Assembly: GCA_003427395.1 (NCBI GenBank)
Contig: BFEA01000769.1
Location: forward strand, 22,810-75,748
Source of the DNA: Chara braunii
Taxonomy: Eukaryota; Streptophyta; Charophyceae; Charales; Characeae
DNA length: 52,939 nt
Direction: 5' to 3'
Position numbers and translations under genes: made by a program. The notes under the pieces were generated by a model. That model was not told the origin of the DNA. It made no database searches and saw only the letters and a list, made by a program, of their open reading frames with translations. Shown here piece after piece: positions 11,327 through 21,614 of this stretch; position 1 is the first letter of the stretch; each line of letters starts with the position of its first letter.

Positions 11327-11487
11327 GGGCTCGGTCCCACTTGGTACCTAAGGGTCCCCCGTAGGCTGTGACCGAGTCCCAACCAAGAGGAGTCCCACAT
11401 GAACATACTTTCTGCCTCTACCAAATTGCAAAAAGAATTTCAACTTCGAAGAGAACAGACTAAGCCATTGAGAGATAAAAAGGCAAA
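11327..11487. repeat. Outer left arm of the large palindrome
   Basis: Read on the minus strand, this segment matches 20,988-21,147 on the plus strand almost throughout. Shared words in order include AAGTTGAAATTC, GGTAGAGGCA, CATGTGGGAC, GGTTGGGA, TCGGTC and GGGACCCTTA. It stops exactly at 11,487, where the LTR element begins, and the match resumes at 18,327 on the far side of that element. It is therefore the same inverted-repeat arm, split by an insertion. Confidence 0.85.
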
Positions 11488-12548
11488 TGCAAGGAAAATG
11501 AGCGATAGTGAAATGACAGAATTCCAAAATGCAAAATCACATTGAAAGCCACAAAGTCCAACGCTGTCCAGAAAGCAGAAATGCGCTGATATTACACCAA
11601 CAAAGAACCAAAGCACCGAATCCGAATGTCAATGAAAGCATACTCTTGCCATCACCAACATATGTATCCAGAGCCCTTCCTCCTTGGCGCTCAACGCCCA
11701 AATTACAATCACACATCTACTACCAGCCTACAAATGGACAATGCAACCTGTTGACGTCAGCAGCAACAACCGGAGTACATGAAGATGTCGACCCTGTGGA
11801 CCATCGCCAAGACCAGGTACATGCCCTCACGTCATCATCCTCATCTCTCTCTCTCTCACTCTCTCACTCTCTCATTCTTCCTTGTCTCTCACTCACGTCT
11901 TCTTCCCATACACGAAGACCACCACCACCTCCACTGAATGTCCAAGCCAAGCTCTGCCTATGTAGGGTTGGCTATGGCACTGCCCTCAGCAGCGTCCTGC
12001 CTTCTTCCAGCACTCGTGCGCATTGCCTGGCACCTAGCGCTAGCGCACGCTCAAGTCGTGTTGCCGCATGCATTGCCTAGTGCCCCAATGAGCCCACCAG
12101 TGGTGAGCTCTTTCCTTTATGGAAAGTGCTCGCCCAATTTGCTGCCTGGCTGTGCCTCATGTGTTTCCAGTAGCTTCCGATCGAACCAAAGTGCCTGCCT
12201 CCAGGCCCATTCAGACAGTGGCCTAGGACCGAATTGGTTAGGCATGCCCAACCACCCAGGAGTAAACATGCGGTTCTCCCTGCTTCGCCTATGCTGTTGG
12301 AAGAGCCTAGAAGGCTCATGAATTATTTTTGATTCTCACGAGTATGGAGGAGGTAACCAACTAGCACATGGCAACTGTCTGGCGCCCACCAAACTTTGCC
12401 AAAATTGACAAACTCAGGCCATATCCAAATTCAGGGGCCCACCTTCACTTAGGGCGTGCTCATGTTTGCTGAAAGGGCCCTACAGGGGCATGCCGAGGAG
12501 CTAACTCATAACAAGGCCTCTTCGAAGATCCATCCCCTCAGGAGAGAT

Positions 12549-13392
12549 GGTTAACGGGTGCATATATTTTCAGGTCTCCTTTCCAGGCAATTCAGCCACT
12601 TTAGGTTACTACACCACTTTCATATTGTGTGTGGATCTATACATGGGGTTATCTGAAACCGCCTTCAGGCAGTTCAGCCACTTCACGTTGATACACCACT
12701 TTCAGATTGTCTACAAATCCATTGCAAATGGTGGGATGGGGGTACCTGAAACCCCTTTCAGAAGCTTCAGCCACTTCAGCGGTTTCAGGTCCCCACCTGA
12801 AATTCGTGAAATGACCTGAAGTGGCTGAAGCTTCTGAAAGTGGTTTCAGGTACCCCCATCCAACCATTTGGATGGGGGTACCTGAAACCCCTTTCGGAAG
12901 CTTCAGCCACTTCAGTGGTTTCAGGTCCCCACCGAAAATTCCTAAAATGATCTGAAGTGTCTGAAACTTCTGAAAGGGGTTTCAGGTACCCCCCTCCAAC
13001 CATTTGGGTGGGGGTACCTGAAACCTCTTTCAGAAGCTTCAGCCACTTCAGCGGTTTCATGTCCCCACCTGAAATTCCTGAAATGACCTAAAGTGGCTGA
13101 AGCTTCTGAAAGGGGTTTCAGGTACCCCCATCCAACCATTTGGATGGGGGTACCTGAAACCCCATTCAGAAGCTTCAGCCANTTCAGCGGTTTCAGGTCC
13201 CCACCTGAAATTCCTGAAATGACCTGAAGTGGCTGAAAAAACAGGCAGAAAAAAAAAAACAAAAAAAAACATAAAACTTGTCCTTCAAACCACCCGAAAC
13301 TTCTGAAATGACATGAAGTGTCTTCAAGCCATTTCAGCGGTTTCAGACCACTTCAGAATCTTTCATTCTGAAATTTCAGGTGGTCGTTAACC
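12549..13392. mobile_element. 844-bp hairpin-rich insertion (foldback or MITE-like)
   Basis: The segment is absent from the matching place in the other LTR (near 18,190) and is bounded by GGTTAACG at the left and CGTTAACC at the right. Because GTTAAC is its own reverse complement, these ends can be read as a terminal inverted repeat or as a 6-base target duplication. The interior is built on CTGAAA/TTTCAG words. On its left are looser copies (12,560-12,720), in the middle a regular 136-bp array, and on its right two A-rich runs and more TTTCAG palindromes. It has no transposase gene. ORFs run on both strands only because the sequence is palindromic and low in stops. Confidence 0.8.
12728..13240. 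repeat. 136-bp tandem array of near-palindromic units
   Basis: The junction word CCATTTGG-TGGGGG recurs at 12,864, 13,000 and 13,136, exactly 136 bases apart, with an earlier relative at about 12,728. Inside each unit, an arm starting GGGGGTACCTGAAACCCC and continuing to CAGCCACTTCAG is answered about 38 bases later by its reverse complement ending GGTTTCAGGTACCCCC. Arms are about 42 bases with few mismatches. The spacer itself is partly palindromic (TTTCAGGT...ACCTGAAA), and neighbouring units are joined by another palindrome (ATCCAACCATTTGGAT). The result is a chain of about 3.6 strong hairpins. One ambiguous base lies at 13,182. Confidence 0.9.
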
Positions 13393-13516
13393 GCGAGCGC
13401 CCCTCAACCTGGCCTCATAGCCCTGTACACAGACATTGGCACATATTTGCAGGCCTGCCTTCACTTAGGGCGGGCACGACACCTTTCAGACCCTGTCGGG
13501 CGTCTAAATCCTCGCA

Positions 13517-13528
13517 TACCTTCCCCCT
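13517..13528 (-). promoter_or_regulatory. Polypurine tract next to the 3' LTR
   Basis: On the minus strand the sequence reads AGGGGGAAGGTA directly before the LTR start TGCGAGG. A purine run at this position primes plus-strand DNA synthesis in LTR elements, and it independently supports the LTR boundary and orientation. Confidence 0.75.
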
Positions 13529-16500
13529 TAGCTTCAAAAGTCCCGTGAGAAAGCCTTTTGTTCACTCCATCCGTTACTCGGCTCAAAGTTGTTAACTTGT
13601 TGAGAATCGCTAATGTAATTGCAGGCCTTCTCCTGGTTTGAACTTTGGAATATACAGCTTCACACCTTCAGAGCGTTTCGTTGGTGTCTTCAACTATGGT
13701 TGGGGGCAGCATGCACCTTTTTTAGGCAAGTACTCAGACTCAGGGACAATTGTAAGACATACATGGTAGGATAGATGATTGGGTTACTATAATTTAGACA
13801 TCATAGGAAAGAGTACGAATCGTTTGACGACTCCATCTATGCAGTTCATTGTCTTGCTGTTTGCAATCCACCATGTGAAATGTCCGCTAGGACACTCAAA
13901 TAGTATGAATATAATATTATCAGAGATGTTAGTCTTCCTTCCAAGTGTGGACGGTGGACTGTGATATTATCTCATATGCAAATCGAAAACCTACTCGCTT
14001 GTCAATTCCCTCTAAAATGACAGGCGTTGCTGTTAATTGGTTTTCTATTATGAAAAAGTACATCGTTGGTCTACGTTTCAAACTTAACTTTTCCACCTAC
14101 TTTTCTTCGGGACTATTTCCTGAAGACCATTTGTAGTTGACTACATATCTGTTCAATCATTCTCTTCCACCTTCGTTAAAGAGAGGATTATCTCTAGTAC
14201 TAAAGGTTTTCAGGTAGTCTAACAATACGTTTATATATGACCATAAATGACTAGGTGCCCACAATCTAAGGGATATCAACTAAGTTGTCATACTTTCAGA
14301 ACAAGTCATGTATGTAACCATCCGGTTCTTGTCACCTATCTCGTTTCATATAACTTGTGATACAAAGACTAGACTAAACAAGAAAGGATTTTAACTAACA
14401 TAGCCGATATCCGAAATTTTTGGAGTAGGGTCGCTGAAAATCCCTCATTCCTGACGTATGCTGCCACATTATGTTATCTTTCTAAAAATAAGTTATTCTC
14501 AATCATTTATTATAGGATACTCCTATAAGTTCATGTTATTAATTTTTATATTCTTTTATTCTTTGGATCCTCGGTCTTTACGTCCTCGTTTCTTTCTTTT
14601 ATCAATTAATCTATTTGAAGATTTATAGGAAGACGCATGTGACCCTATTTATCCCTTCTTCCCTAGCTTTGCCAATCGTTGTCCAACACCATAGGCGGCA
14701 TCCTATAGGTCTATCCCACAGTAGAAGGAATGGTCCCTATCTCTTGGGCAGCCTCATTGCTTACAACTCTTGGCGCCTCCTAAGAAGGTTTGGACACTTA
14801 ATAACACTTGTTTTCTTAGTGTCAATAGGTTTGGAGGGCCTGCCCCTCCAAGGTTTAAAGATAGTTATATCTCCCACTGTGATTGCCTTTGTTCGAATAA
14901 GGACATTGCAACCCTGAAGTGGTACATAACACGAAGTTTTTCACTTCCCGACAGCTAGAATGCTTTCTTTAGTTGCCTTCCCCCTTAGGAGGAAGCACCA
15001 ACTACATCTGTTAAGTAGCCCTGACACACTAGTACTTTTCGTACTGGCTAAGCTACATACTACAGATCGCCTTACCCGCTGCGCACCGTCCCAACGTGCA
15101 GACTTATCACACAAATGCGACTAGTGTAGTCTTAAGTAAAACAATGTTTGCAAGTCCCACGGCCACCCACATTGTTGTCTACCAGATCCTTGTAACCTTT
15201 CACTTGGTCACCCAGGCAGCTACTAGGTCTCACCATCTAGCTCCTCTGGGGACTCAAACACAGAGCTTCATGTGGTCCAGATGTGCTTGCGGGGTGGCTA
15301 AGGAGTCAGTAACCTTGGCCGTCTTTTGAGATTGGTAAGGGATTCCACCACCTCAACAAGAGCAGAAGCGGCTACTACTTCTACAGGCCAGATGTGCTTC
15401 CCAAGAAAATGCTCGTAGTGCTTCCCTGGGTTGAGGGTGCCTCACCCCTCTTCAAGCGCATCCCCGTGGTGACCAACTGGACTGGTCCCCTCACCTTGGT
15501 TTGGCTATTCATGCCATACCCTTCGCTGGTGCCCTTTACAAGCCAGTTTATCCGACCATCCAAGACGCTCTCTCATCCTCATGGACAGAGTAGGACCTTT
15601 CCCTTGACTCCAAGACGGTTTGCCCTTCCGCATATCAGTCGCCTCAGCCTAACTACAAACGACCAACACTCCTCCCTCTGGTTTCATGGCCGCCTACTCG
15701 CTCTATTTGTACCCCAAGATCGTCCTTTCGTCGGTCTCGTGATGGCTTCTTCTTCCTCCTATCATCCAAGCCCTCACTGGCGTCACTTAGCTCTGCCTCG
15801 TAGTCCGAGATCTTTGACGTGGTCTTTTTATACAACCCGCAAAGTATCTGCCAAACGACTTAACTCAATATTCCATTAGGTAAGCATCTAATGTGAGAAG
15901 CGAAGCGAACAGGGTTATTGCACAACGACCTCGGCAACACAACTAGTTTCCCTCAATGTCAGTGAACTTATGGGTTGCAAGCCGAACCTCACGGCATTCT
16001 TGCCACATCTCTTCTCCTGACAACTGAAACTGATCAAAGCACTTGGCTATAGCCCAAGGGTCAAGACCAGAGTTATGTCGATTGCCTTGTGCCTACCCAT
16101 CCAACTACATTGTTGCAGCATCGTTTTCTCTCTTGTCTAGACGTGTATCTCTCGATGTGGACCAACCACATGTGCCTGTTGCACTGGTGACTGAACGGGA
16201 GGAACAGGTTGCCTAACCTACTGCTTAGGTCACTCGCCTGGCTGCCACACTGTAGTTGCAGAAGTGGATATGGGGACAGATGAAGCAGATCCTAGAGTCT
16301 GTCACTACTACCTACCGATGAACCGCCTGTTGGAAATATGTCGTACTGAGGTACTAAGAGACCTCATAGGTAGAAATGACACCGACACACCGGCCACCGT
16401 TGGGGGAACTACAACGGGTTGTGCAGGCCTCACCATGGGCTTGGGGCCTCTTTGCACAACCATAATTTAATCATGACTGGCTACCAATGTGGCCAGCACT

Positions 16501-17102
16501 CCCTAATACACGGCCTGTTACTTCGGCCACACTGACTGGACCGAAGTGCCTGCTAATTAGGGGCTTCCACACCCAAAGTTTCTACCCTGTTTTGGTCCAC
16601 CCCCGCCGCCTCTAGTCTAGGCTTTATTCTTCGAACTCTTTCTCGTCTATGCTCTACCTCCTATATCTGACGATGTAACTCTGTGTGAAGGGCATCCGTT
16701 TCTCTAATCTCAACGGCCTCCAGTGACAAGGGTTGTTGCTGGCGGTACTGCATGCCAACAGACGGACTACTGAAAGGCCTTGATATACCCTGACTAAAAC
16801 CTATCCAAGAGGTCTGGGAAGAGCCATTGGACATTGCAAAAATGTTGTCGTGCATTTATGCTGACCAGTCGATGCCTCGGCGCAACCCACAATGCAACGC
16901 AGTTCCACCTCGACTTAAATTGCCACGTCAGCAAGCTCTCATCATCCAGTGTGCACCCCTCAATAACCACATAGCCTTCCAAGCGCGCCCTCATGACTTA
17001 GGGCCGCTTATCACCAACTCACAAGCATTATCACTGCCCCGCCATTCCCCAACGAAGCACCAAACAGCTATTGCGAAGAAACCAGTGGAGTGGCTCGAAC
17101 CT
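13529..17102 (-). other. Interior of the 6.8-kb element, degenerate
   Basis: No retroelement enzyme is recognisable on either strand. The right part (about 15,395-17,100) is homologous to 50,030-52,780. In both copies a minus-strand reading keeps similar words, such as YEAELS followed by EGLDDRRKKK and DRRKDDLGVQ (near 15,660-15,800 and 50,220-50,370), and EIRETDALHT near 16,700 and 51,240. This suggests an old coding region now full of stops, of unknown family. The left part (13,530-15,390) is AT-rich and unique in this window; short ORFs at 14,615-14,958 (+) are not recognised. Confidence 0.5.
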
Positions 17103-17114
17103 GCTCCGATACCA
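17103..17114 (-). promoter_or_regulatory. Primer binding site, initiator-Met type
   Basis: The minus strand reads TGGTATCGGAGC three bases after the end of the 5' LTR (…CTTGCA). Many plant LTR elements use TGGTATCAGAGC, complementary to the 3' end of initiator tRNA-Met, and this differs by one base. The second family copy has the matching TGGTATCGGAGG at 52,783-52,794. Confidence 0.85.
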
Positions 17115-17117
17115 AAC

Positions 17118-18326
17118 TGCAAGGAAAATGAGCGATAGCGAAATGACAAAATTCCATAATGCAAAATCTCATTGAAAGCCAGAAAGTCCAACGCTGTCCA
17201 GAAAGCAGAAATGCGTTGACATTACACCAACAAAGAACCAAAGCCCCGAATCCGAATGTCAATGAGAGCATACTCTCACCATCACCAGCATATATATCCA
17301 AAGCCCTTTCTCCTTACTTGGCGCTCAGAGCCCAGACTACAATCACACAGCTACTACCAACCTACAAATTGACAATGCAACCTATTGACGTCAGAAGCAA
17401 CAACCGAAGTACATGAACATGTCGACCCTGTGGACCATCGCCAAAACCGGGTACATGCCCTCACGTCATCATCCTCATCTCTCTCACTCTCTCATTCTTC
17501 CTTATCTCTCACCCACGTCTTCTTCCAATACACGAAGACCACCACCACCTCCACTGGTTGTCCAAGCCAAGCCCTGACTATGTAGGGCTGGCTATGGCGC
17601 TGCCCTCAGCAGCGTCCTGCCTTCTTCCAGCACCCGTGCGCACTGCCTGGCACCTAGTGCTAACGCACAACGCACAGCCAGCGAGCGCAGACTCAAGCAG
17701 CGCTGCCGCATGCACTACCTAGTGCTCGAATGAGCCCACCAATGGCGAGCTCTTTCCTTTATGGAAAGTGCTCGCCCAGTTTGTTGTCTGTCTGGGCCTC
17801 GTGTCTTTCCAATAGCTTTCAATCGAACCGAAGTACCCGCGTCCAGGCCCATTCAGAAAGTGGTCGGGGACTGAATTGGTTAGGCATGCCCAACCCACCC
17901 AGGAGTAAACGTGAGGTTCTCCCTGCTTCACCTGTGCTGCTGGAAGAGCCTAGAAGGCTCATGAATTATTTCTGATTCTCACGAGTATGGAGGAGGTAAC
18001 CAACTGGCGCATGGGAACTGTCTAGCGCCCACCAAACTTTGCCAAAATTCACGAATTCAGGCCATATCGAACTTCAGGGGCCCGCCTTCACTTAGGTGGG
18101 GTTCATGCTTGCTGAAAGGGCCCTACAAGGGCATGTCGAGGAGCTAACTCGTAACGAGGCCTCGTCGAACATCCATCCCACATGGGGGTTCCAACGAGCT
18201 CTTCTTGGGCCCCTCAGCCTGGTCTCATAGCCTTGTACACAGGCATTGGCACATATTTGCAGGCCCGCCTTCACTTAGGGCAGGCACGACAACTTTCAGA
18301 CAATGCCGAGGGTCTAAATCCTCGCA
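17118..18326 (-). repeat. 5' LTR of the 6.8-kb element
   Basis: This 1,209-bp copy lacks the hairpin insertion carried by the 3' LTR. On the plus strand it begins TGCAAGGAAAATGAGCG and ends AATCCTCGCA. It contains a CT-rich microsatellite-like stretch near 17,470-17,510 that is longer in the other LTR. The palindrome resumes at the next base (CAAAGCATTG). Confidence 0.88.
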
Positions 18327-18967
18327 CAAAGCATTGCAGAAAGATATAGCGTCCAAAGCAAGACACCTCATCTCTTCATCCATCAGGTGAGAAAGCAGTT
18401 TGCATATGTATACACACAATCAATACCCATAATAACCCAGCAGGACAATCAATATCATGCAGACACACACATGGGGCATCTCGTAGGTGCACGACACTTA
18501 CCTAAGTGGTCCGAGCTTCGAGATGAAATATATGGTCCTCTTGAGCCCTTCAATGCTACCCCTACACTAGTGTCCTATCTACTAGGAGGGTCTGACTTCT
18601 CACCAAAGTGCAACGATGGATCCCCCGCCGATGTCGAAGATCAAAGTAGCAACTTGCAGTCCGTAGATGCAGAATGGCTACCTCCCTCAAGCTCGCCTAC
18701 TTGAGGGAGGCCCCAAAGTCGCCAAGTGTCTCCCTTAGGTCAGATTCCGTGTGTGAGTGCCTCTCACTTTCACCTCTCCCAAATTGTCGCATGAAGTTTT
18801 CTCAAAGTGTCTCTCCACCCCAAACTTACTCTCAAGCAACCTGGTCAGGTCCAGTGTCGACCTAAAACGACCTAACCAGCTGGGGGCAGCTTACCTCAAA
18901 GTTGTCGCCCTCCCACTAAGGTTAGGGTTAGAGTGGCAAAGTCAACTCTCGCCAACAACTACAATCC

Positions 18968-18990
18968 GCTCCGATACCACTGTGACGATC
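18968..18990 (-). promoter_or_regulatory. LTR end plus primer site in the left palindrome arm
   Basis: On the minus strand GATCGTCACA (LTR-like end, finishing in CA) is followed after one base by TGGTATCGGAGC. This is the layout of a 5' LTR, primer site and leader, with the leader running to lower coordinates. Confidence 0.75.
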
Positions 18991-19479
18991 CTAGCCAATT
19001 TCTAAGTACAAATTCATGAGAAAGCACATTGTCGCCCAATTGCAAAAAGAAATGAACGAACTTGAGAGGAGAGAGAGGGAAAGAAGAAGAAGAAGAAGAA
19101 GATGTAAACCAGCAAGATCCAATCATAATCCCCCTTCTCTTCGCCAACCGAACTCCTCCTTTTGTCCTCCCCTCTTATTCAAACAATAAATAATAATAAT
19201 AATAATAATGAATGCCAGAACCAGAATCGGCATCTGATCCCTCTTCTACTGCCAACACAACTTGAGGTCCACCATAGCCAGGGCCACCCTCCTCCTTCCT
19301 TTTCGAAGGCCGAGGCTATGGCGGACTACTAGGGCCCTGCCTTGACATGCAAAAGACACCACAAAGCAGCTATGACTGCTTCCACTCAGGCCGCCATGCC
19401 CGATTCTGCCTCAAAGATTCTTGGTGTAGCTCTACGCTAACAGCGGCCTTCCAAATGTAGTGCCCATCAAGGAGATGAA

Positions 19480-19950
19480 GATGGCATCCACCATAGCCAG
19501 GTGAGTACCCCTAGCGCTCCTCTCCCCTAGCCCCCTTCTTCTTCCTCCTCCAGCCCGAGCTCCTTCACCATAGCCAAGTTGGAGAGTTGAGCGCTCTCTC
19601 TTCCCCAGCAGCGCTGCGCCACCAGGGGCTCCAGCAGTGTGTCGTCCAAACTTGCACGCAGCAAATGAGGCTGAGCTCTTTGCTGAGCCGGAAGATATAT
19701 CTGTAAGGTACTTACCTCGCTATGGTGGACGCCATCTTCATCGCCTTGGTGGACACTGCATTTGGAACGGACCCGTTGGGTAGAGCGGCATCAAGAAGCT
19801 TCGAGGCAGAGTCAGCCATGGCGGTCGGAGTAGGAGCAGCCATGGCTGATTTGTGTTGTCGTTTGCACGTCGGGGCAAGGCCCTAGTAGTCCACCATAGC
19901 CTCGACCTTCATGACGAAGAAGGAGAACGACAATCATGGCTATGGTGGAC
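19480..19950. repeat. Dispersed CCACCATAGC / GCTATGGTGG words near the palindrome axis
   Basis: The decamer or a close variant occurs near 19,273, 19,490, 19,568, 19,719, 19,749, 19,890 and 19,931, in both orientations. Some copies are explained by the palindrome, but several lie within one arm, so the word is also repeated within the LTR-like sequence. Confidence 0.6.
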
Positions 19951-20251
19951 TTCATGTTGTGCCTGCAGTATTAAAGGGATTCGAATATTGATTCTGGTTC
20001 GGCCATTCATCATCATTATTATTATTTATTGTTTGAATAAAGAGGGGAGGAGAAGATTGGTTGGCGACAGGAAGGAGAACTATCGTTGGTCTTTGGTGGT
20101 GTACATCTTTTTCTTCTTTCATTCATCTTCTTCTTCTTTCTTTCATCTTCTTCTTCTTCTTTCCCTCTCTCTCCTCTCAAGTTCATTCATTTCTTTTTGC
20201 AACTGGACGACTTTGTGCTTACTCGTGAATTTGTACTTCGAAATTGGCCAT

Positions 20252-20274
20252 GATCGTCACATCGGTATCGGAGC
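20252..20274 (+). promoter_or_regulatory. LTR end plus primer site in the right palindrome arm
   Basis: GATCGTCACA is followed after one base by CGGTATCGGAGC, one mismatch from the left-arm copy. Here the leader runs to higher coordinates, so the two units face away from each other. Confidence 0.75.
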
Positions 20275-21614
20275 GGATTATTCTTGCTTGGGAGAGTTGA
20301 CTTTGCCGCTTCAACCCTAACCTAAGTGGAAGCTACCACTAAGGGTTAGGGCTGGAAGTTGAGGGAAGTGGGGCAGTGTGGTTAAGGGAGGCTGCCCCCA
20401 CCTGGTTAGGTCGTGTTGGGTCGACATTGGACCTAACTAGGTTGCTTGAGAGTAAGTTCGGGGTAGCGGGACACTTTGAGAAGACTTTGTGCGGCAATTT
20501 GGAAGAGGCGACAATTATAGGCACTCACACCTGGAATTCGAACTAAGGGAGACACTTGGCGACTTTAGGGCCTCCCTCAAGTAGGCGAGCTTGAGGGAGG
20601 TAGCCATTTTGCATCTCTGGATTGGAAGCTGCTACTTTGATCTTCAACATCAGCAGGGGATCCGGCGTTGCACTTTGGTGCTGGAGTCAGACCCTCCTAG
20701 TAAATGTGTCGGCGTAACGTTAAAGGGGTTAGGAGGACCATATGAGAGGGGAGTGAATTCTACATCATCTCAATGCTCAAGCCACTCAGGTAAGTGTCGT
20801 GCACCTACGGGACGCTTATGTATGTGTGTGCATGGTATTGATAGTCTTGTTGGCGTAAGTCTGGTTTCTTTTCCTACTCCTATGTGGTCTTGATGGTGTG
20901 TTTGAGTACGCAAATTGATTTCTCACCTGATGGATAGAGAGACCAAGTATCTTGCTTTGACCACCATATCTTTCTACAATGCTTTGTCTTTTTGTCTCTG
21001 AATAAGTGTAGCTAGTAGGTTCCCTCCTAAGTTGAAATTCATTTTTCAGTTCGGTAGAGGCAAAAGTAGGTCCATGTGGGACACCCCTCGGTTGGGATTC
21101 GGTCGCGGGCTACGTGGGACCCTTACGGTACCCAATGGAACCGCTATTGCACTTCTTCCAGTCAGGCCACTTCGGGCGACCAGAAAGCCAACAGGCTTTC
21201 ACGCAGGATTTTGATGATAATTGGAATAAATAACTAAATCCCTTCCTGTTGTGTGCGTCCGGCTTCGAGCGAGACCCTTCAATTGCGGTGTTCGCCAATC
21301 CACGGTCTTGGGAATCTTTCATTTTGATTCGGAACAACAAAGATCATGCAAATAACAATAAAGAAATCCTGGTGTGTCATGCAAGTATCAATTTTGCCAA
21401 TTCACTAATTTTGAGAACTGTGGAAAGAGCATCAAGAAGCATCATCATCAAGCAAAGTCAACGCAAAAACGAAGCAAGACTGACTGACTCAGGACGGGGG
21501 CAAGATAAATAAGGGAAAAGTGAGAACTCTTAATAATCTCAGAGAGTACAGGTGAATGGACACGGCCAGTACTAGTCGAGAGTCCTCACTCATCCCTCTA
21601 AAGTCTCCAATATC

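Larger units (their letters stand above)
11488..13516 (-). repeat. 3' LTR of the 6.8-kb element, with nested insertion
   Basis: It is homologous along its whole length to 17,118-18,326: TGCAAGGAAAATGAGCGATA at the start, AACGCTGTCCAGAAAGCAGA, the (CT)-rich block near 11,850, CCCTTTATGGAAAGTGCTCG-like sequence, and TCTAAATCCTCGCA at the end. Without the 844-bp insertion at 12,549 its length is about 1,185 bp, close to the 1,209 bp of the other LTR. Many substitutions separate the two, so the insertion is old. Confidence 0.88.
11488..18326 (-). mobile_element. Complete-ended 6.8-kb LTR retrotransposon, probably non-autonomous
   Basis: Two direct copies of a ~1.2-kb sequence bound the element (11,488-13,516 and 17,118-18,326). 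Read on the plus strand both begin TGCAAGG and end CTCGCA; on the minus strand the LTR runs TGCGAG...CTTGCA. A primer site lies beside the right LTR and a polypurine tract beside the left one, which fixes the minus orientation. CAAA precedes the left end and follows the right end, a likely 4-base target duplication. The element sits inside one arm of the palindrome, and removing it restores the arm (GGCAAA joined to GCATTG). I find no RT, integrase or protease in the 3.6-kb interior, so it looks non-autonomous or badly decayed. A second copy lies at 50,030-52,939. Confidence 0.88.
18327..21147. repeat. Main part of a ~3-kb imperfect palindrome, axis near 19,620
   Basis: The left arm runs from 18,327 to about 19,600 (plus the outer part at 11,327-11,487) and the right arm from about 19,640 to 21,147. 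Matching inverted pairs include TCGTAGGTGCACGACACTTA at 18,481 with its complement at 20,790, TGAGGGAGG clusters at 18,700 and 20,570, TGTGACGATC at 18,981 with GATCGTCACA at 20,252, a (GAA)n tract with a (TTC)n tract, (ATA)n with (TAT)n, and GATGGCATCCACCATAGC with its near complement at 19,719. Divergence is roughly uniform, so the duplication is old. Each arm carries an LTR end and primer site (see the next two entries), so the structure is two retroelement 5' ends joined head to head. Confidence 0.88.

Noticed and set aside
12649-13272. Several 70-106 codon ORFs on the minus strand with shared Gly-Trp-rich sequence
   Set aside because: They are translations of the palindromic 136-bp unit; 136 is not a multiple of three, so the same words appear in several frames and on both strands.
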